In this document: positions 8,524 through 16,329 of the stretch, piece after piece
Layout: each line of letters starts with the position of its first letter
How positions within the stretch are numbered: position 1 is the first letter of the stretch
Origin: Catonella sp963539695
GTDB taxonomy: Bacteria > Bacillota > Clostridia > Lachnospirales > Lachnospiraceae
Reading direction: 5' to 3'
Length of the DNA stretch: 64,000 bases
Assembly: GCA_963539695.1 (NCBI GenBank)
Contig: CAUTOC010000001.1
Location: 1 to 64,000, forward strand
Position numbers and translations under genes: made by a program
Notes under the pieces: model-generated
Told to the model about the DNA's origin: nothing
Database searches by the model: none
What the model saw: only the letters and a program-made list of their open reading frames with translations

Positions 8524-9616
8524 TGTTGACATAAGTTCTAAAAGCAAAGGTTCATACAATATTGTTATCGAACCGAATTTTAATAAATTATCCGCTTTAC
8601 TTTTGGAAGTTTTTTCATCCTGCAATAAATTTATGTTGGTATTTGACTCTAATACAGACAAATATTTTAAGAAAATGCTTTTATCAGAGCTTAAAATTTC
8701 AGATAAAAGTTTTTATACATTTACTTTTTGGGCGGGAGAGGAAAATAAAAATATATCTATAGTTCAAAAGCTTTATGAAGAACTTATTAAAAATAATTTT
8801 GAAAGAAAAGATGTGATACTGGCAGTAGGTGGAGGTGTTGTTGGTGACTTGGCAGGCTTTGTAGCCGCAACTTATTTGAGAGGAATAAGATTTGCAGGAA
8901 TTCCAACTACTTTATTAGCTATGTCCGATTCAAGCGTAGGCGGTAAAACCGGTGTAGATTTTTTAGGATATAAAAATATGGTCGGTGCTTTCTATCAGCC
9001 AAAGTTGGTTTATATGAGCATTGATACCTTAACTTCACTTCCGCAGAGAGAATATCTTTCGGGAATGGCTGAAGTTATAAAATACGGTTATATATGGGAT
9101 AAGGAATTTCTTACATATCTTGCAGAAAATGTTAGTAAAATTATATCTAAGGACAGAGAACCACTGGAGAATATAATATTTCATTCTTGCAGAATAAAAA
9201 AAGAAGTTGTAGAAAACGATCCTTTGGAAAAAGGGATTCGTGCCATATTAAACTATGGTCATACTATAGGACATGCTGTTGAAAAACTTATGAATTTTAC
9301 TTTGCTTCATGGAGAGTGTGTAGCTTTAGGAATGGTTGCCGCCGGAAGGATGACAGTATCTCGTGGGATTATGTCGGAGGCAGAGCTTGATAAAATGAAA
9401 AAAATTCTTACAGATTATACGCTTTTTAATAAAATATCTTTAAAAGAATTTAATTTCGGTATAAATGATGTGCTGTGGGTGACGAAATCAGATAAGAAAA
9501 TGCAGAATGGAAAAATTAAATTTATATTAACATCAGAGGTTGGAAAAGCTGAAATTTATAATGATGTTACTGATGAGGAGATATTATTAGGTATTAAGGA
9601 AATTTTTGAAGGTTAA
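8507..9616 (+). CDS. aroB: 3-dehydroquinate synthase
   Basis: The protein (369 residues from the ATG at 8507) catalyses the second step of the shikimate pathway, cyclising DAHP with NAD and a divalent metal. Family motifs are GGGVVGDLAGFVAATYLRG (NAD binding), GIPTTLLAMSDSSVGGKTG, the metal-binding glutamate in MAEVIKYG, and the metal-binding histidines in LNYGHTIGHAVE and LLHGECVALGM. A GTG at 8495 would add four residues, but ATG 8507 is better placed after a GGTG at 8494. The gene overlaps the DivIVA-domain gene by 17 bases; lspA follows after 2 bases. No other shikimate genes are nearby. Confidence 0.95.
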   Translation: MSKILNVDISSKSKGSYNIVIEPNFNKLSALLLEVFSSCNKFMLVFDSNTDKYFKKMLLSELKISDKSFYTFTFWAGEENKNISIVQKLYEELIKNNFERKDVILAVGGGVVGDLAGFVAATYLRGIRFAGIPTTLLAMSDSSVGGKTGVDFLGYKNMVGAFYQPKLVYMSIDTLTSLPQREYLSGMAEVIKYGYIWDKEFLTYLAENVSKIISKDREPLENIIFHSCRIKKEVVENDPLEKGIRAILNYGHTIGHAVEKLMNFTLLHGECVALGMVAAGRMTVSRGIMSEAELDKMKKILTDYTLFNKISLKEFNFGINDVLWVTKSDKKMQNGKIKFILTSEVGKAEIYNDVTDEEILLGIKEIFEG

Positions 9617-9618
9617 TT

Positions 9619-10155
9619 ATGAATAAAAATAGATTTTTTTTACTTGAATTATTGGCAGTATTGGTTTTAGTAACATTAGATTTACTTACAAAGCAATTAG
9701 CTGTTAAGTATCTATCAGATGATAATTTTCAGGTGATTAAAGGAGTATTCAGTTTCACCTTACTTGAAGGCGGCAATTCCGGAGCTGCTTTTGGACTGTT
9801 TCAAGGAGGTTTTTGGCTGTTTATCTCTATTACCGTTGTTGTAATTGCATTAGTGCTATTGGTGCTAAAGAAATTGGTTATGGAAAAAAGATATTTTCCT
9901 GTGCATTTGGCATTAGTTCTTCTGCTTTCAGGTGCTTTGGGAAATTTTACAGACAGAGTTATGACTATGATTAAATATGGTCACAGCTATGTAATAGACT
10001 TTTTATATTTTGAATTGATTAATTTTCCTATATTTAATGTGGCAGACTGTTATGTAACTGTAGCAGCTTTTATTATGTTAATCTTTGGAATTTTTTATTA
10101 CAAGGATGAGGATTTTGATAAAATGCTCAGTAAGGTGAAGAATGAAGCAAAATAA
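9619..10155 (+). CDS. lspA: Lipoprotein signal peptidase (signal peptidase II)
   Basis: This 178-residue protein has four membrane segments. The two catalytic aspartates lie in GALGNFTDRVM (near residue 113) and FNVADCYVTVAAF (near residue 142). The N-terminal side carries GNSGAAFGLFQG, matching the NxGAAFG family motif. It cleaves prolipoproteins before the lipidated cysteine; likely substrates in this window are the carboxypeptidase lipoprotein and the DUF3048 lipoprotein. It lies 2 bases after aroB and 10 bases before rluD. Confidence 0.96.
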   Translation: MNKNRFFLLELLAVLVLVTLDLLTKQLAVKYLSDDNFQVIKGVFSFTLLEGGNSGAAFGLFQGGFWLFISITVVVIALVLLVLKKLVMEKRYFPVHLALVLLLSGALGNFTDRVMTMIKYGHSYVIDFLYFELINFPIFNVADCYVTVAAFIMLIFGIFYYKDEDFDKMLSKVKNEAK

Positions 10156-10165
10156 AGAGGATATA

Positions 10166-11113
10166 ATGAATGAAGGTTTTGAAAATGATGAACTCTCGGA
10201 TGATGTTATAGAACTTTTTGTAACTGATGAAAATGAAAGAATAGATAAATATTTATCACTAAATCTTCCTGAGTATTCAAGATCCTACTTAAAAGGATTA
10301 ATTGACGAAGGCAAGGTACTTGTATCGGGAAAGACAGTTAAAAGTAGTTTTAAGGTATTTAACGGTGCAGCTATTACAGTTAATATCCCTCCTGTAAAGG
10401 AAGTAGAAATAGTTCCTGAAAATATTTATCTTGATATTCTTTATGAGGATGATGATGTAATTCTTATAAATAAGCCCAAGGGAATGGTAGTCCACCCTGC
10501 CGTTGGACATGTTACGGGAACCCTTGTAAATGCTCTTATGTATCACTGCAAAGATAATCTGTCAGGTATAAACGGAGAGCTTCGCCCGGGAATTGTCCAT
10601 CGTATAGATATGGATACTACAGGAGTAATAATTGCTTGTAAAAATGACATTTCTCACCGAATAATTGCAGAGCAGCTAAAGAAACATAGTATTAAAAGAA
10701 GATATCAGGCGATAGTCTATGGTACTTTTAAGGTTAAAGAAGGTACTGTGGAGGGAGCTATAGGCAGGTCCAAGACGGATAGAAAGAAAATGGCTATAGT
10801 ACCTGATGGTAAGCCTGCTATCACTCATTACAGGCTTATAAAAAATTATACATCATCAAATGGTAATAATTTTGCTCATATCGAATGTGAATTGGAAACA
10901 GGGCGAACACATCAAATAAGGGTTCATTTGGCAAGTATAGGTCATCCTTTGCTTGGAGATGAAGTATATGGAGCAGCTAAAAATCCTTTTAAGTTACAGG
11001 GACAGACACTTCATGCAGAAATGTTCGGTTTTATACATCCGAAAACAGGAAGGTATATGGAGTTTCATGCACCTTTGCCGGAATATTTTAAGAAGCTTTT
11101 AATAAATTTTTAG
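10166..11113 (+). CDS. RluD-family 23S rRNA pseudouridine synthase
   Basis: The protein (315 residues from ATG 10166) has an N-terminal S4 RNA-binding domain (DKYLSLNLPEYSRSYLKGLI) and an RluA-type catalytic domain. The catalytic aspartate is in GIVHRIDMDTTGVIIACK (about residue 148). The conserved IHRV-like region appears as GRTHQIRVHLASIGHPLLGD. Pairing with lspA is a standard Firmicutes arrangement, as in Bacillus lspA-ylyB. An earlier in-frame ATG at 10142 overlaps lspA, but AAAGAGG at 10154-10160 places the better start at 10166. It is the last gene before the rplU promoter. Confidence 0.92.
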   Translation: MNEGFENDELSDDVIELFVTDENERIDKYLSLNLPEYSRSYLKGLIDEGKVLVSGKTVKSSFKVFNGAAITVNIPPVKEVEIVPENIYLDILYEDDDVILINKPKGMVVHPAVGHVTGTLVNALMYHCKDNLSGINGELRPGIVHRIDMDTTGVIIACKNDISHRIIAEQLKKHSIKRRYQAIVYGTFKVKEGTVEGAIGRSKTDRKKMAIVPDGKPAITHYRLIKNYTSSNGNNFAHIECELETGRTHQIRVHLASIGHPLLGDEVYGAAKNPFKLQGQTLHAEMFGFIHPKTGRYMEFHAPLPEYFKKLLINF

Positions 11114-11142
11114 TTGACATACCATTATATATATGTTAGACT
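11114..11142 (+). promoter_or_regulatory. Promoter of the rplU-prp-rpmA operon
   Basis: TTGACA at 11114-11119 and TAGACT at 11137-11142 are separated by 17 bases, a good sigma-A promoter. It begins at the rluD stop codon. Transcription would start near 11149, giving a leader of about 75 bases before rplU. Confidence 0.7.
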
Positions 11143-11149
11143 AATATTT

Positions 11150-11213
11150 GTGCCGCACTGTATGGGTATAAGTTTGTCCAAACGGATAACACCTAGGCAG
11201 GCGAGAATTATAA
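11150..11213 (+). ncRNA. Putative L21 leader (autoregulatory 5' RNA of rplU)
   Basis: The transcribed leader between the promoter and rplU folds into nested pairings: CTG 11158-11160 with CAG 11198-11200, GGT with ACC further in, and TTGTCC 11174-11179 with GGATAA 11184-11189 closing a four-base loop. It is GC-richer than surrounding spacers and sits where Firmicutes carry the L21 leader motif. In that family L21 is thought to repress its own operon. I call it by position and foldability, not by a covariance-model match. Confidence 0.6.
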
Positions 11214-11225
11214 TAGGAGGAGCCT

Positions 11226-11534
11226 ATGTACGCAATTATTGCAACAGGTGGTAAGCAGTATAAGGTAGCTGAAGGTGATGTTATTCAGGTTGAAAAGCTT
11301 GGTGTAGCAGCCGGAGAGTCTTATACTTTTGATCAGGTTCTTGCAATCGGTGGTGACAAGTTTGTCATTGGAAATCCTGTAGTAGCAGGTGCTACTGTAA
11401 CAGCTACAGTTGAAAAAGAAGGCAAGGGACCTAAGATTATTGTCTACAAGTATAAACGTAAGAGTGGATACCACAAGAAAAACGGACATAGACAGTTATA
11501 TACAAAGCTTAAAATTGAAAAAATTAATATTTAA
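11226..11534 (+). CDS. rplU: 50S ribosomal protein L21
   Basis: This 102-residue protein begins MYAIIATGGKQYKVAEGDVI, the L21 signature. It ends with the basic KYKRKSGYHKKNGHRQLYTK stretch that contacts 23S rRNA. Length is normal. AGGAGG at 11216-11221 is optimally spaced. It starts the conserved rplU-prp-rpmA operon behind its own promoter and leader. Confidence 0.98.
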   Translation: MYAIIATGGKQYKVAEGDVIQVEKLGVAAGESYTFDQVLAIGGDKFVIGNPVVAGATVTATVEKEGKGPKIIVYKYKRKSGYHKKNGHRQLYTKLKIEKINI

Positions 11535-11536
11535 TC

Positions 11537-11866
11537 ATGATTAAGGTTGTTGTATCTGTAGACAAAAACGGCGATTATAAGAGTATTGAATTTTCAGGGC
11601 ATGCTTTATTTGCAAATTATGGCAATGATATAGTATGTGCTGCAGTTTCTATATTAGCTCTAAATACGCTGAACTCTATTGAGGCATTGTGCGGAGATAA
11701 ATTTGATGCTGTAGATAACGCTGATAAGGGTTATCTGAAAGCTGAATTTAAGAGTAAATTAAGTGAAAAAGCTGATTTACTGATGAAATCTCTAATATTA
11801 GGTCTTGATGGGATATCACATGAATATGGTAAAAAATTCATTACTATACTAAGGCAGGAGGTGTAA
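11537..11866 (+). CDS. prp: Ribosomal-processing cysteine protease Prp
   Basis: This 109-residue protein matches the Prp family, which removes the N-terminal extension of ribosomal protein L27 in Firmicutes. The catalytic pair falls in GHALFANYGNDIVCAAVS, with His at residue 22 and Cys at residue 34, the same numbering as the Staphylococcus aureus enzyme. The gene lies between rplU (2 bases) and rpmA (4 bases), the usual order. The L27 product of this operon carries the expected substrate sequence, so the pair is functionally consistent. Confidence 0.95.
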   Translation: MIKVVVSVDKNGDYKSIEFSGHALFANYGNDIVCAAVSILALNTLNSIEALCGDKFDAVDNADKGYLKAEFKSKLSEKADLLMKSLILGLDGISHEYGKKFITILRQEV

Positions 11867-11870
11867 TGCG

Positions 11871-12161
11871 ATGTTAAGATTGAACCTTCAGTTTTTTGCT
11901 CATAAGAAGGGTGTTGGTTCTACAAAGAACGGCAGAGATTCCGAGTCCAAAAGACTTGGTGCTAAAAGAGCAGATGGTCAGTTCGTATTAGCTGGAAATA
12001 TTCTTTATAGACAGCGTGGAACTCATATCCATCCTGGAACAAATGTAGGACTCGGTAAAGATGACACATTATTTGCAACAGTTGATGGAAAAGTTAAATT
12101 TGAGAGATTAGGCAGAGACAAGAAGCAGGTTTCTGTTTATCCTGTAGCTGTAGCTGAATAA
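11871..12161 (+). CDS. rpmA: 50S ribosomal protein L27 (with cleavable N-terminal extension)
   Basis: This 96-residue protein contains the L27 core beginning HKKGVGSTKNGRDSESKRLG. Ahead of it lies a nine-residue extension, MLRLNLQFF, followed by Ala. The LNLQFFA motif is the recognition site for Prp, which cleaves after the FF pair or after the Ala depending on how the site is counted, exposing the residues that reach the peptidyl transferase centre. Prp is encoded immediately upstream. A terminator follows. Confidence 0.97.
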   Translation: MLRLNLQFFAHKKGVGSTKNGRDSESKRLGAKRADGQFVLAGNILYRQRGTHIHPGTNVGLGKDDTLFATVDGKVKFERLGRDKKQVSVYPVAVAE

Positions 12162-12174
12162 TAACCGGTAATTA

Positions 12175-12216
12175 GCTCCAAATCTTTGTGTAACATAGAT
12201 TTGGAGCATTTTTTAT
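12175..12216 (+). terminator. Rho-independent terminator of the rplU operon
   Basis: A perfect 11-base stem (12175-12185 with 12197-12207, loop of 11) is followed by A and six T residues. It lies 13 bases after the rpmA stop and 18 bases before obgE. Confidence 0.9.
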
Positions 12217-12233
12217 AAAAAAGGAAACGAAAA

Positions 12234-13520
12234 ATGTTTGCAGATAGTGCAAAAATATATGTAAAATCAGGCAATGGCGGAAATGGTCATGTCAGTTTCA
12301 GGCGTGAGTTATTTGTAGCGGCCGGCGGTCCGGACGGTGGAGACGGCGGAGACGGCGGAGATGTCATCATTGAAGTTGATAAAAATATAAATACACTCAA
12401 TTCGTTCAGATTCGTAAGAAAATATTATGCCAAAGACGGCGATGAAGGCGGAAAAAAGCGTTGTCATGGAAAAGACGGCGAGGATATAATTATAAAAGTA
12501 CCTGAGGGTACTGTAGTAAAAGAAGCGGAATCCGGAAAAGTTATAGTGGATATGTCCGGAGATAACCAAAAAGAAGTTATTTTAAGAGGCGGCAAAGGCG
12601 GCAAAGGTAATATGAATTATGCCACATCTACAATGCAGGTGCCTACCTATGCACAGCCGGGGAAACAGGGTATAGAGCTTACACTTATATTAGAACTTAA
12701 ACTTATTGCAGATGTAGGACTTGTAGGTTATCCAAATGTAGGAAAATCAACTATACTTTCTCGTTGCACTAATGCTAAGCCTAAAATTGCAAATTATCAT
12801 TTTACTACCTTACATCCAAATCTCGGTGTAGTAGACCTTGGCGGCGGTGCAGGATTTGTAATTGCTGATATTCCGGGACTTATAGAAGGTGCATCTGAGG
12901 GAATAGGGCTTGGACATCAATTTTTAAGGCATATAGAGAGAACAAGAGTTATTGTTCATGTGGTTGATATTTCAGGCTCTGAAGGCAGAAATCCTATCGA
13001 AGATATAAAGAATATAAATAAAGAGCTTGGAAACTATAATCCTGAATTATTAAAAACTCCTCAAATAATTGCTGCCAATAAAACAGACTTGTTCTATGGT
13101 GATGAGGCGTATGAAAAACTGAAAGAATTTCATAAAACCTTTGATAGTGAAAATATACCTATTTATCCTATTTCTGCAGTTTCAGGAAAAGGAATAAAAG
13201 AACTTTTGTATGCTGTAAATGAGATATTAAAGACACTCGATAAAAGTCCTGTGGTTTTCCACAAAGAATTTGATGCTTCTGACCTTGTAATAGAAGAAAG
13301 TCCTCTTGAAATTACTAAGGTTAAAGAAGGAGAATATCTTGTTAAGGGCTCAAAAGTTGATAAGATGCTTGGTTACACTAATCTTGATGATGAAAAGGGC
13401 TTCGCATTCTTCCAAAAATTCCTTCGTGACCAGGGTATTATAGATAAGTTGGAAGAACTCGGCATAGAGGAAGGTGACCTTGTAAACTTAGGTGATTTAA
13501 GTTTTGATTATTATAAATAA
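12234..13520 (+). CDS. obgE: Ribosome-assembly GTPase ObgE/CgtA
   Basis: This 428-residue protein has the three Obg domains. The glycine-rich N-terminal Obg fold (about 1-158) contains GGPDGGDGGDGGDVI. The G domain has the P-loop GYPNVGKST (about 165), switch/G3 DIPGLIEG and G4 NKTD. The C-terminal OCT domain (about 350-428) is present. Obg acts in 50S maturation and growth-state signalling. AAAGGAAACG precedes the ATG. The gene sits between rpmA and yhbY in the usual order and has no separate promoter that I could see. Confidence 0.97.
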   Translation: MFADSAKIYVKSGNGGNGHVSFRRELFVAAGGPDGGDGGDGGDVIIEVDKNINTLNSFRFVRKYYAKDGDEGGKKRCHGKDGEDIIIKVPEGTVVKEAESGKVIVDMSGDNQKEVILRGGKGGKGNMNYATSTMQVPTYAQPGKQGIELTLILELKLIADVGLVGYPNVGKSTILSRCTNAKPKIANYHFTTLHPNLGVVDLGGGAGFVIADIPGLIEGASEGIGLGHQFLRHIERTRVIVHVVDISGSEGRNPIEDIKNINKELGNYNPELLKTPQIIAANKTDLFYGDEAYEKLKEFHKTFDSENIPIYPISAVSGKGIKELLYAVNEILKTLDKSPVVFHKEFDASDLVIEESPLEITKVKEGEYLVKGSKVDKMLGYTNLDDEKGFAFFQKFLRDQGIIDKLEELGIEEGDLVNLGDLSFDYYK

Positions 13521-13536
13521 TAAAATAGGAGAAAAA

Positions 13537-13830
13537 ATGACAAGTAAACAGAGAGCATATCTGAAAAGCCTTGCAATGAAGTTAGATCCTGTATTTAATG
13601 TAGGAAAAGCCAGTATAACTCCTGAATTTACAGCAGCGATTGCAGAGGTTCTTGAAACAAGGGAGCTTATTAAGATAGCTGTACTTAAAAATTGCTTAGA
13701 TGAACCTAAGGAAATAGCAGAAATTTTGGCTGAGCGTACCCATTCCCAAGTTGTTCAGGTAATAGGAAAGAAAATAGTGATTTATAAGGAATCAAAAGAT
13801 AATAAGAAAATTGAACTTCCTAAAAAATAA
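13537..13830 (+). CDS. yhbY: YhbY-family RNA-binding (CRM domain) protein
   Basis: This 97-residue single CRM-domain protein begins MTSKQRAYLKSLAMKLDPVF and contains VGKASITPEFTAAIAEVLE and the RNA-contacting RTHSQVVQVIGKKIVIYKES, all YhbY signatures. Such proteins bind pre-50S particles and fit their position behind obgE. An upstream ATG at 13504 would lie inside obgE. The start at 13537 is chosen because ATAGGAGAAA sits just before it. The stop overlaps the nadD start (TAATG). Confidence 0.93.
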   Translation: MTSKQRAYLKSLAMKLDPVFNVGKASITPEFTAAIAEVLETRELIKIAVLKNCLDEPKEIAEILAERTHSQVVQVIGKKIVIYKESKDNKKIELPKK

Positions 13831-14462
13831 TGAGTGATAAAATGGAAAAAATAGGCATTCTAGGTGGTACTTTTAATCCGATTCATAATACACATATTGA
13901 TATGGCAAAAGCAGCTTTATCCAATTATAATTTATCTGAGATTTGGGTAATGCCTGCAAAAATTCCACCTAATAAACTTGGTGTGGAAATTGTGGCTGAT
14001 AATCATAGATATGAAATGGTGAAATTAGCTCTTGATGGGGAAAATAATATATTTCCCTCCGATTTTGAACTTTTAAGAGATGATATAAGTTACACATCTG
14101 ATACCATTATTTTATTAAAAGAGAAATATCCGGATGTAGAATTTTGCTTCATAATAGGAGGCGACTCTGTTTTGTATCTTGAAGACTGGCATAACCCTCA
14201 AACTATATTTGATAATGTGGTTATTTTGTATGTTTCAAGAATTGGTAGTGAAGCTGATAAATGTAAAGAACACATTGAAAATGTCTTGAAAAAAAATTTT
14301 GATAATGTCAGATTAGTTGAAATTACTTTTGAGGTAAATGCTGTCTCATCAACAGAAATACGAAAACATATCTCCGAAGGTATGAGGGATGCAAATCAGC
14401 TTGGAATCAATCAAAAAGTTATGGATTATATTCTAAAAAACAGACTGTATAAGGAGAGCTGA
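13830..14462 (+). CDS. nadD: Nicotinate-nucleotide adenylyltransferase
   Basis: This 210-residue nucleotidyltransferase transfers AMP from ATP to nicotinate mononucleotide in NAD synthesis. It shows the N-terminal GILGGTFNPIHNTH, the family's GGTFNPIHxGH with Thr in place of Gly, the FIIGGDSVLYLEDWH stretch, and the C-terminal VNAVSSTEIRKHI that carries the ISSTxIR motif. The start overlaps the yhbY stop; ATG 13842 is an alternative that begins directly at MEKIGILGG. It is followed after 1 base by yqeK, the usual pairing. Confidence 0.95.
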   Translation: MSDKMEKIGILGGTFNPIHNTHIDMAKAALSNYNLSEIWVMPAKIPPNKLGVEIVADNHRYEMVKLALDGENNIFPSDFELLRDDISYTSDTIILLKEKYPDVEFCFIIGGDSVLYLEDWHNPQTIFDNVVILYVSRIGSEADKCKEHIENVLKKNFDNVRLVEITFEVNAVSSTEIRKHISEGMRDANQLGINQKVMDYILKNRLYKES

Positions 14463-14463
14463 A

Positions 14464-15048
14464 ATGGATGATGCCATACGATTTTTAGATTTACAGAATG
14501 AACTTAGGAAAGTCCTGCCGGAGTATAGATTTTATCATACTTTAGGTGTATCCTACACAGCAGCTTCTCTTGCAATGAGCCATGGTGCGGATATTTATAA
14601 GGCCGAACTTGCAGGACTGTTACATGACTGTGCTAAATACTTAAAAAACTCAGAAATGACAGCTGAATGCGAAAAGTATGGAATAGAAATATCTGATGTG
14701 GAAAGACTCTCACCGGGTTTGCTGCATACCAAGCTTGGTGCTTATTTTGCTGAAAATGTATATGGTGTAGATGACGAAGAAGTTCTTTCAGCTATTTTAT
14801 ATCATACTACCGGAAGACCTGATATGAGTCTTTTAGAGGAAATTATTTATGTGGCTGATTATATAGAACCCGGCAGACCGGCTTTGCCTTATATAGACGA
14901 AATGAGAGCTTGTGCATTTACCGATTTACATAAAGCGACTTTATATGAACTTAGATCAGTTATAGACAAGATAAATAATCATAATGGTGTGATGGATAAA
15001 AGAACAGAAGAAACCTTTGAATTTTATAAAAAAATCGTGGAGGGATAA
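14464..15048 (+). CDS. yqeK: YqeK-type HD-domain hydrolase (Ap4A hydrolase family)
   Basis: This 194-residue HD-superfamily protein has the metal-binding motifs of YqeK: H near residue 22 (FYHTLGVSYTAA), the HD pair in GLLHDCAKYL (near residue 57), H in LLHTKLGAYFA, H in LYHTTGRPDMS, and a final D in YVADYIEPGR. YqeK homologues cleave diadenosine tetraphosphate symmetrically to ADP. It lies between nadD and rsfS, with the rsfS ATG overlapping its stop by one base. Confidence 0.93.
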   Translation: MDDAIRFLDLQNELRKVLPEYRFYHTLGVSYTAASLAMSHGADIYKAELAGLLHDCAKYLKNSEMTAECEKYGIEISDVERLSPGLLHTKLGAYFAENVYGVDDEEVLSAILYHTTGRPDMSLLEEIIYVADYIEPGRPALPYIDEMRACAFTDLHKATLYELRSVIDKINNHNGVMDKRTEETFEFYKKIVEG

Positions 15049-15404
15049 TGGATAATATTTTAGATGCAGTAAGAATAACCTGTAAAGCTTTAGATGAACA
15101 TTTGGCAAATGATATTAAAGTAATAGATATTGGGCATCTTACAACTATTTCTGAGTATTTTGTAATAGCCGATGCTAAAAATGAAAATCAGATGAAAGCC
15201 CTGCAGGATGCAGTAGAAGAAAGCCTAGGTAAAGTAGGAATTAATCCTGAAAGAATTGAGGGAAGCAGGTCAGAACATTGGATTCTTATGGATTTTGGCG
15301 AATTTGTAGTTCATATTTTCTCAAGAGAAGACAGAGAGTTTTACAATATAGAAAGAATTTGGTCTGACGGTAAAATGCTTGATGTAGAAATGCTTATTAA
15401 TTAA
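15048..15404 (+). CDS. rsfS: Ribosomal silencing factor RsfS
   Basis: This 118-residue protein has the RsfS/Iojap pattern: IDIGHLTTISEYFVIADAKN, then the loop GSRSEHWILMDFGEFVVHIF, ending EREFYNIERIWSD-like. RsfS binds L14 and blocks subunit joining during starvation. Length is normal. It is the last gene of the obgE-yhbY-nadD-yqeK-rsfS series. A strong inverted repeat separates it from the convergent lexA. Confidence 0.96.
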   Translation: MDNILDAVRITCKALDEHLANDIKVIDIGHLTTISEYFVIADAKNENQMKALQDAVEESLGKVGINPERIEGSRSEHWILMDFGEFVVHIFSREDREFYNIERIWSDGKMLDVEMLIN

Positions 15405-15418
15405 ATCAGTAAGACATT

Positions 15419-15492
15419 TAAAAAGCTATCACAAATAATATTTTATATTTCTATATACATTAGAAAATATATTATTTGTAATAGCTTTTAAT
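15419..15492. terminator. Bidirectional terminator between rsfS and lexA
   Basis: A long imperfect inverted repeat runs between the two converging genes. AAAAGCTAT plus ACAAATAATAT on the left pairs with ATATTATTTGTA and ATAGCTTTT on the right, with A/T runs outside both arms. The symmetry allows termination in both directions. Confidence 0.8.
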
Positions 15493-15524
15493 AATTTAGC
15501 CTAAAGTATTCAAATCTATATAAA

Positions 15525-16139
15525 TTAATACATTCTTATAAGCCCGATTACCTTACCTATAATATCTACCTGTTCCACAATAATCGGATCCATAGAATCA
15601 TTTTCAGGTTGTAATCTGAAATATCCTTTTTCTTTATAGAAAGTTTTAACAGTTGCAGAATCATCTACCATAGCTACAACCATATCTCCGTTTGAAGCTG
15701 TGGAGCATTTTTTTACAATAATTTTATCTCCGCTGTAAACTCCTACATTAATCATACTGTCACCCTTTACTACAAGCATAAAGGTTTCTTCAGAAGGCAT
15801 ATATTCTGCAGGAATAGGGAAATATTCAGAGATATTTTCTACAGCTAAAATAGGTTCACCTGCAGCTACAGTACCTACTACCGGAACACTTACAAGTTCA
15901 CGCCTTGTAATGTTAAACTCATCATCTACAATTTCTATAGCACGCGGTTTGGTAGGATCACGCTTTATATAGCCGTTTTTTTCTAAAGTTTCGAGATGTG
16001 AATGTACGGAAGAGGTGGATTTTAATCTGACCGCTTCACAAATTTCTCTTACTGAAGGCGGGTATCCTTTAGATAGCACCTGCATTTTTAAATAATCTAA
16101 AATTTCTTGTTGTTTAGTACTGATTTTTCCATACGCCAT
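15525..16139 (-). CDS. lexA: SOS repressor LexA
   Basis: This 204-residue protein has an N-terminal winged helix (about 1-65: GYPPSVREICEAVRLKSTSS) and a C-terminal S24 peptidase domain. The self-cleavage site is the Ala-Gly pair in VGTVAAGEP (near residue 91). The catalytic serine is in VKGDSMINVGVYSGD (near residue 129) and the catalytic lysine in DDSATVKTFYKE (near residue 167). LexA represses SOS genes until RecA filaments trigger autocleavage. It is divergent from a YneA-like gene and shares an intergenic region with several LexA-box-like dyads. Confidence 0.97.
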   Translation of the reverse strand: MAYGKISTKQQEILDYLKMQVLSKGYPPSVREICEAVRLKSTSSVHSHLETLEKNGYIKRDPTKPRAIEIVDDEFNITRRELVSVPVVGTVAAGEPILAVENISEYFPIPAEYMPSEETFMLVVKGDSMINVGVYSGDKIIVKKCSTASNGDMVVAMVDDSATVKTFYKEKGYFRLQPENDSMDPIIVEQVDIIGKVIGLIRMY

Positions 16140-16173
16140 AACAAACCTCCGAGAACAATAAATACATAAATAT

Positions 16174-16202
16174 AGTATAACTTATTATTCTAAAAATGTC
16201 AA
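16174..16202 (-). promoter_or_regulatory. lexA promoter
   Basis: On the minus strand TTGACA (16197-16202) and TATACT (16174-16179) are separated by 17 bases, 34 bases upstream of the lexA start codon. A LexA-box-like dyad at 16201-16212 abuts the -35, which fits autorepression. Confidence 0.75.
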
Positions 16203-16225
16203 ACGAATGTTCCAAAAATTTGTTC
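16201..16225. promoter_or_regulatory. LexA-box-like operators, lexA side
   Basis: AAACGAATGTTC at 16201-16212 matches the Gram-positive SOS box GAACNNNNGTTC in seven of eight fixed positions. AAAAATTTGTTC at 16214-16225 keeps the right half-site and two positions of the left. They overlap and flank the lexA -35 element. Confidence 0.6.
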
Positions 16226-16234
16226 GATTTTTTC

Positions 16235-16263
16235 TTGACAAAAGAATATCTGTTCGATATAAT
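16235..16263 (+). promoter_or_regulatory. Promoter of the YneA-like gene (full consensus)
   Basis: TTGACA at 16235-16240 and TATAAT at 16258-16263 are separated by exactly 17 bases. Both hexamers are perfect sigma-A consensus. Such a strong promoter would need tight repression, and two LexA-box-like dyads overlap or follow it. Confidence 0.85.
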
Positions 16264-16283
16264 AATAAAAAGAACGGTTGTTC
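16244..16283. promoter_or_regulatory. Two LexA boxes at the YneA-like promoter
   Basis: GAATATCTGTTC at 16244-16255 lies inside the promoter spacer and matches GAACNNNNGTTC in seven of eight fixed positions. GAACGGTTGTTC at 16272-16283 is a perfect match and lies just downstream of the predicted transcription start. Confidence 0.8.
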
Positions 16284-16329
16284 GCAAACATTTGTTTAAT
16301 TTTTATGAGAGATTGGGGGGTATAATAAG

